The notes beneath the pieces are model-generated. The model did no database searches. It was not told where the DNA came from and saw nothing but the letters and a program-made list of their open reading frames with translations. A stretch of 64,000 nt of DNA from Marinibacterium sp050389775. Lineage in GTDB: Bacteria > Pseudomonadota > Alphaproteobacteria > Rhodobacterales > Rhodobacteraceae. Below are positions 62,807 to 64,000 of the stretch, one piece after another. The stretch's first letter is position 1. Each line of letters opens with the position of its first letter. Position numbers and translations under genes: made by a program. The DNA lies in contig NZ_CP177144.1 in the NCBI RefSeq assembly GCF_050389775.1, positions 1,984,001 through 2,048,000 of the forward strand. Reading direction: 5' to 3'.

Positions 62807-62894
62807 CAGGACACGGTTCGGAACCACCGTGATCCACTTCACTGTCCCTCGTTCCGACACTGGCGCCCAGGCCGATCCTGGGCGCTTTTTTCTT
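62807..62894 (+). ncRNA. Candidate small RNA ending in a strong terminator
   Basis: Between the YHS and CoA-binding genes, CACGG/CCGTG pairs around TTCGGAACCA (about 62812-62831), inside GGACA/TGTCC, and the sequence ends in the intrinsic terminator at 62863-62894. A possible promoter is TTCACC (62774-62779) with TTATGT (62795-62800). Alternatively this is only the 3' untranslated end of the YHS transcript. No known RNA family is recognised. Confidence 0.3.
62863..62894 (+). terminator. Strong intrinsic terminator
   Basis: GCGCCCAGG (62863-62871) pairs with CCTGGGCGC (62877-62885) around CCGAT, followed by TTTTTTCTT. It is the clearest Rho-independent terminator in the window, 130 bases past the YHS gene stop. 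Confidence 0.85.
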
Positions 62895-63011
62895 GCCCGG
62901 TCATTTTTCCCGATTTGCCTGACCATCGGGCGACCGATGGCCCGCCGATCTGCGCGACGGCCGCCCTTGGCGGCCATTGGCGGGGCGGACCGGGCCGGAT
63001 AGGGTCGGCCC

Positions 63012-63482
63012 ATGGCTGAATACGATGATTCCTTCCTCAAAGACATCCTGACACGCAGCAAGGTGATTGCCATGGTCGGCCTGTCGCCCGACCCGCTGCG
63101 GGCCAGCTATTTCGTCGGGCGCTACCTGTCGTTGCGCGGCTACCGGGTGATTCCGGTCAATCCGCGGGCGGTCGGCCAGGTGCTGTTCGGCGAGCCGGTC
63201 GTGGGGTCGCTGGCCGAGGCCGGACCGGGGGTCGACATGGTCGACATCTTCCGCCGGTCCGAGGCCGTGCCGGGCATTGTCGACGAGGCGATCGAGGTGC
63301 TGCCCGACCTGCGCACGATCTGGATGCAGATCGGGGTGGAGCACGAAGGCGCGGCGGGGGTGGCCCGGGCGGCGGGGATCGACGTGGTGCAGGATCGCTG
63401 CCCCAAGATCGAACACCAGAGGCTCTTTGGCGAGCTGCGCAAGGCGGGCTTTGCCACCGGGGTGATTTCGTCGAAGCTGTGA
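63012..63482 (+). CDS. CoA-binding domain protein (YccU-like)
   Basis: A 156-residue Rossmann-fold protein with ILTRSKVIAMVGLSPDPLRA, then YFVGRYLSLRGYRVIPVNPR and DMVDIFRRSEAVPGIVDEAI, characteristic of stand-alone CoA-binding (YccU-type) proteins. Its role is uncertain; the family binds CoA without known catalysis. It follows a terminator and is convergent with hisE. Confidence 0.88.
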   Translation: MAEYDDSFLKDILTRSKVIAMVGLSPDPLRASYFVGRYLSLRGYRVIPVNPRAVGQVLFGEPVVGSLAEAGPGVDMVDIFRRSEAVPGIVDEAIEVLPDLRTIWMQIGVEHEGAAGVARAAGIDVVQDRCPKIEHQRLFGELRKAGFATGVISSKL

Positions 63483-63571
63483 ACGGCAGGGCGCCGGGCC
63501 TCGCGGGCCGAGAAAATGTGTCCACATGTTCTGGTGCGGCGGACAGCGTCCGATCAGACCGCCGCGGCGGT

Positions 63572-63880
63572 TCAGCGGCTGGCCTTCTCCGCGATGCCGC
63601 TCAGCCCCTGTCGCCGGGCCAGTTCGTCCATCACGTCGGAAAGGGCCACGTCGCGGGCGGCCAGCATGACCAGCAGGTGATAGAGCACGTCCGCCGCTTC
63701 CGAGGTCAGCCGTTCGCGATCACCCTTCACCGCTTCGATGATGGCTTCGACGGCCTCTTCGCCGAATTTCTCGGCGCATTTCTCGGGGCCCTTCGACAGG
63801 AGCTTGGCAGTCCAGCTGCTGTCGGGATCGGCCTGGCGGCGGTCCTCGATCGTGGCAAAGAGGGTGTCGAGCACGTTCAT
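63572..63880 (-). CDS. hisE: Phosphoribosyl-ATP pyrophosphatase
   Basis: A 102-residue enzyme of the MazG-like PRA-PH family that removes pyrophosphate from phosphoribosyl-ATP, the second histidine step. Conserved segments are SWTAKLLSKGPEKCAEKFGE, EEAVEAIIEAVKGDRERLTS and EAADVLYHLLVMLAARDVAL. The ATG overlaps the hisF stop by 4 bases. The other his genes hisZ and hisG lie 55 kb away. Confidence 0.95.
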   Translation of the reverse strand: MNVLDTLFATIEDRRQADPDSSWTAKLLSKGPEKCAEKFGEEAVEAIIEAVKGDRERLTSEAADVLYHLLVMLAARDVALSDVMDELARRQGLSGIAEKASR

Positions 63881-64000
63881 GCCGGCCTCACGGGAATGCC
63901 GGCGGCGGCCATGTGAGCCTTGGCCTGGCCGATGGTGAAGGTGCCGAAATGGAAGATCGAGGCGGCCAGCACGGCGCTGGCATGGCCTTCGGTCACGCCT
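63877..64000 (-). CDS. hisF: Imidazole glycerol phosphate synthase subunit HisF, C-terminal end (partial)
   Basis: The last 40 residues of a frame that runs off the window: GVTEGHASAVLAASIFHFGT, then FTIGQAKAHMAAAGIPVRPA. This is the typical HisF ending (A-S-I-F-H-F-G-x-x-T-I). It overlaps hisE by 4 bases, so hisF-hisE are coupled. Confidence 0.92.
   Translation of the reverse strand, partial: GVTEGHASAVLAASIFHFGTFTIGQAKAHMAAAGIPVRPA

Overview
The window is a high-GC alphaproteobacterial chromosome segment, most likely from the order Rhodobacterales (Paracoccaceae/Roseobacteraceae). I infer this from gene content only: a hisS-hisZ-hisG operon with a short HisG, a class II (cobalamin-dependent) ribonucleotide reductase, a SUV3-like helicase followed by an S4 protein, 7Fe ferredoxin and CarD, a DUF1489 protein, and very high G+C third codon positions in core genes. 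There is no rRNA and no CRISPR array. One tRNA gene, tRNA-Tyr(GTA), is present.

Layout. 0-12.9 kb is core: dnaE, a GFA-family protein, slyX, hisS-hisZ-hisG, a FemAB-like acyltransferase, DUF1489 and the B12-dependent RNR. 13-27.2 kb looks like an accessory island. It holds LysR regulators, two MFS exporters, two SDRs, an aldo/keto reductase, a Tat-signal zinc alcohol dehydrogenase, a periplasmic FG-GAP protein, a decayed gluconolactonase, a transposase remnant and a LysR fragment, and its composition is more heterogeneous. 27.2-30.1 kb is a ligase/exonuclease repair pair. 30.2-40.1 kb holds a lipase-like hydrolase with an SCP2 protein, a TPR protein, the SUV3-like helicase/S4/fdxA/carD cluster, cobS and cobT (divergent) and a MipA-like porin. 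40.4-54.3 kb holds a Kef antiporter, an Lrp/hppD divergent pair, a large membrane protein with pilus/secretion-like ends, a SIMPL protein, metY, a glycosyltransferase, a dipeptidase and an MFS transporter. 54.4-60.9 kb is a ydcSTUVW-type polyamine/aminoaldehyde operon with a LysR gene upstream. 61-64 kb holds tRNA-Tyr, rlmB, a Tat-signal YHS protein, a possible small RNA, a CoA-binding protein, hisE and the end of hisF.

Functional links. HisZ and short HisG form the first histidine enzyme, and hisE and hisF lie at the other end. CobS and CobT make the cobalamin that the class II RNR needs. The ydc-type operon couples uptake of a polyamine-like substrate to aldehyde oxidation. The ligase and exonuclease overlap by 4 bases and probably act together.

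Most unusual: a Cro/CI-like helix-turn-helix inserted inside the RNR; a 25-base intergenic motif present five times, always in the same orientation; a single 938-residue protein whose N terminus resembles PilM/GspL and whose C terminus resembles PilP/GspC; an exonuclease with a 24-bp tandem-repeat tail; a Tat-signal zinc alcohol dehydrogenase; and a structured intergenic RNA candidate before 62.9 kb. None of these is demonstrated to be a new system from sequence alone.
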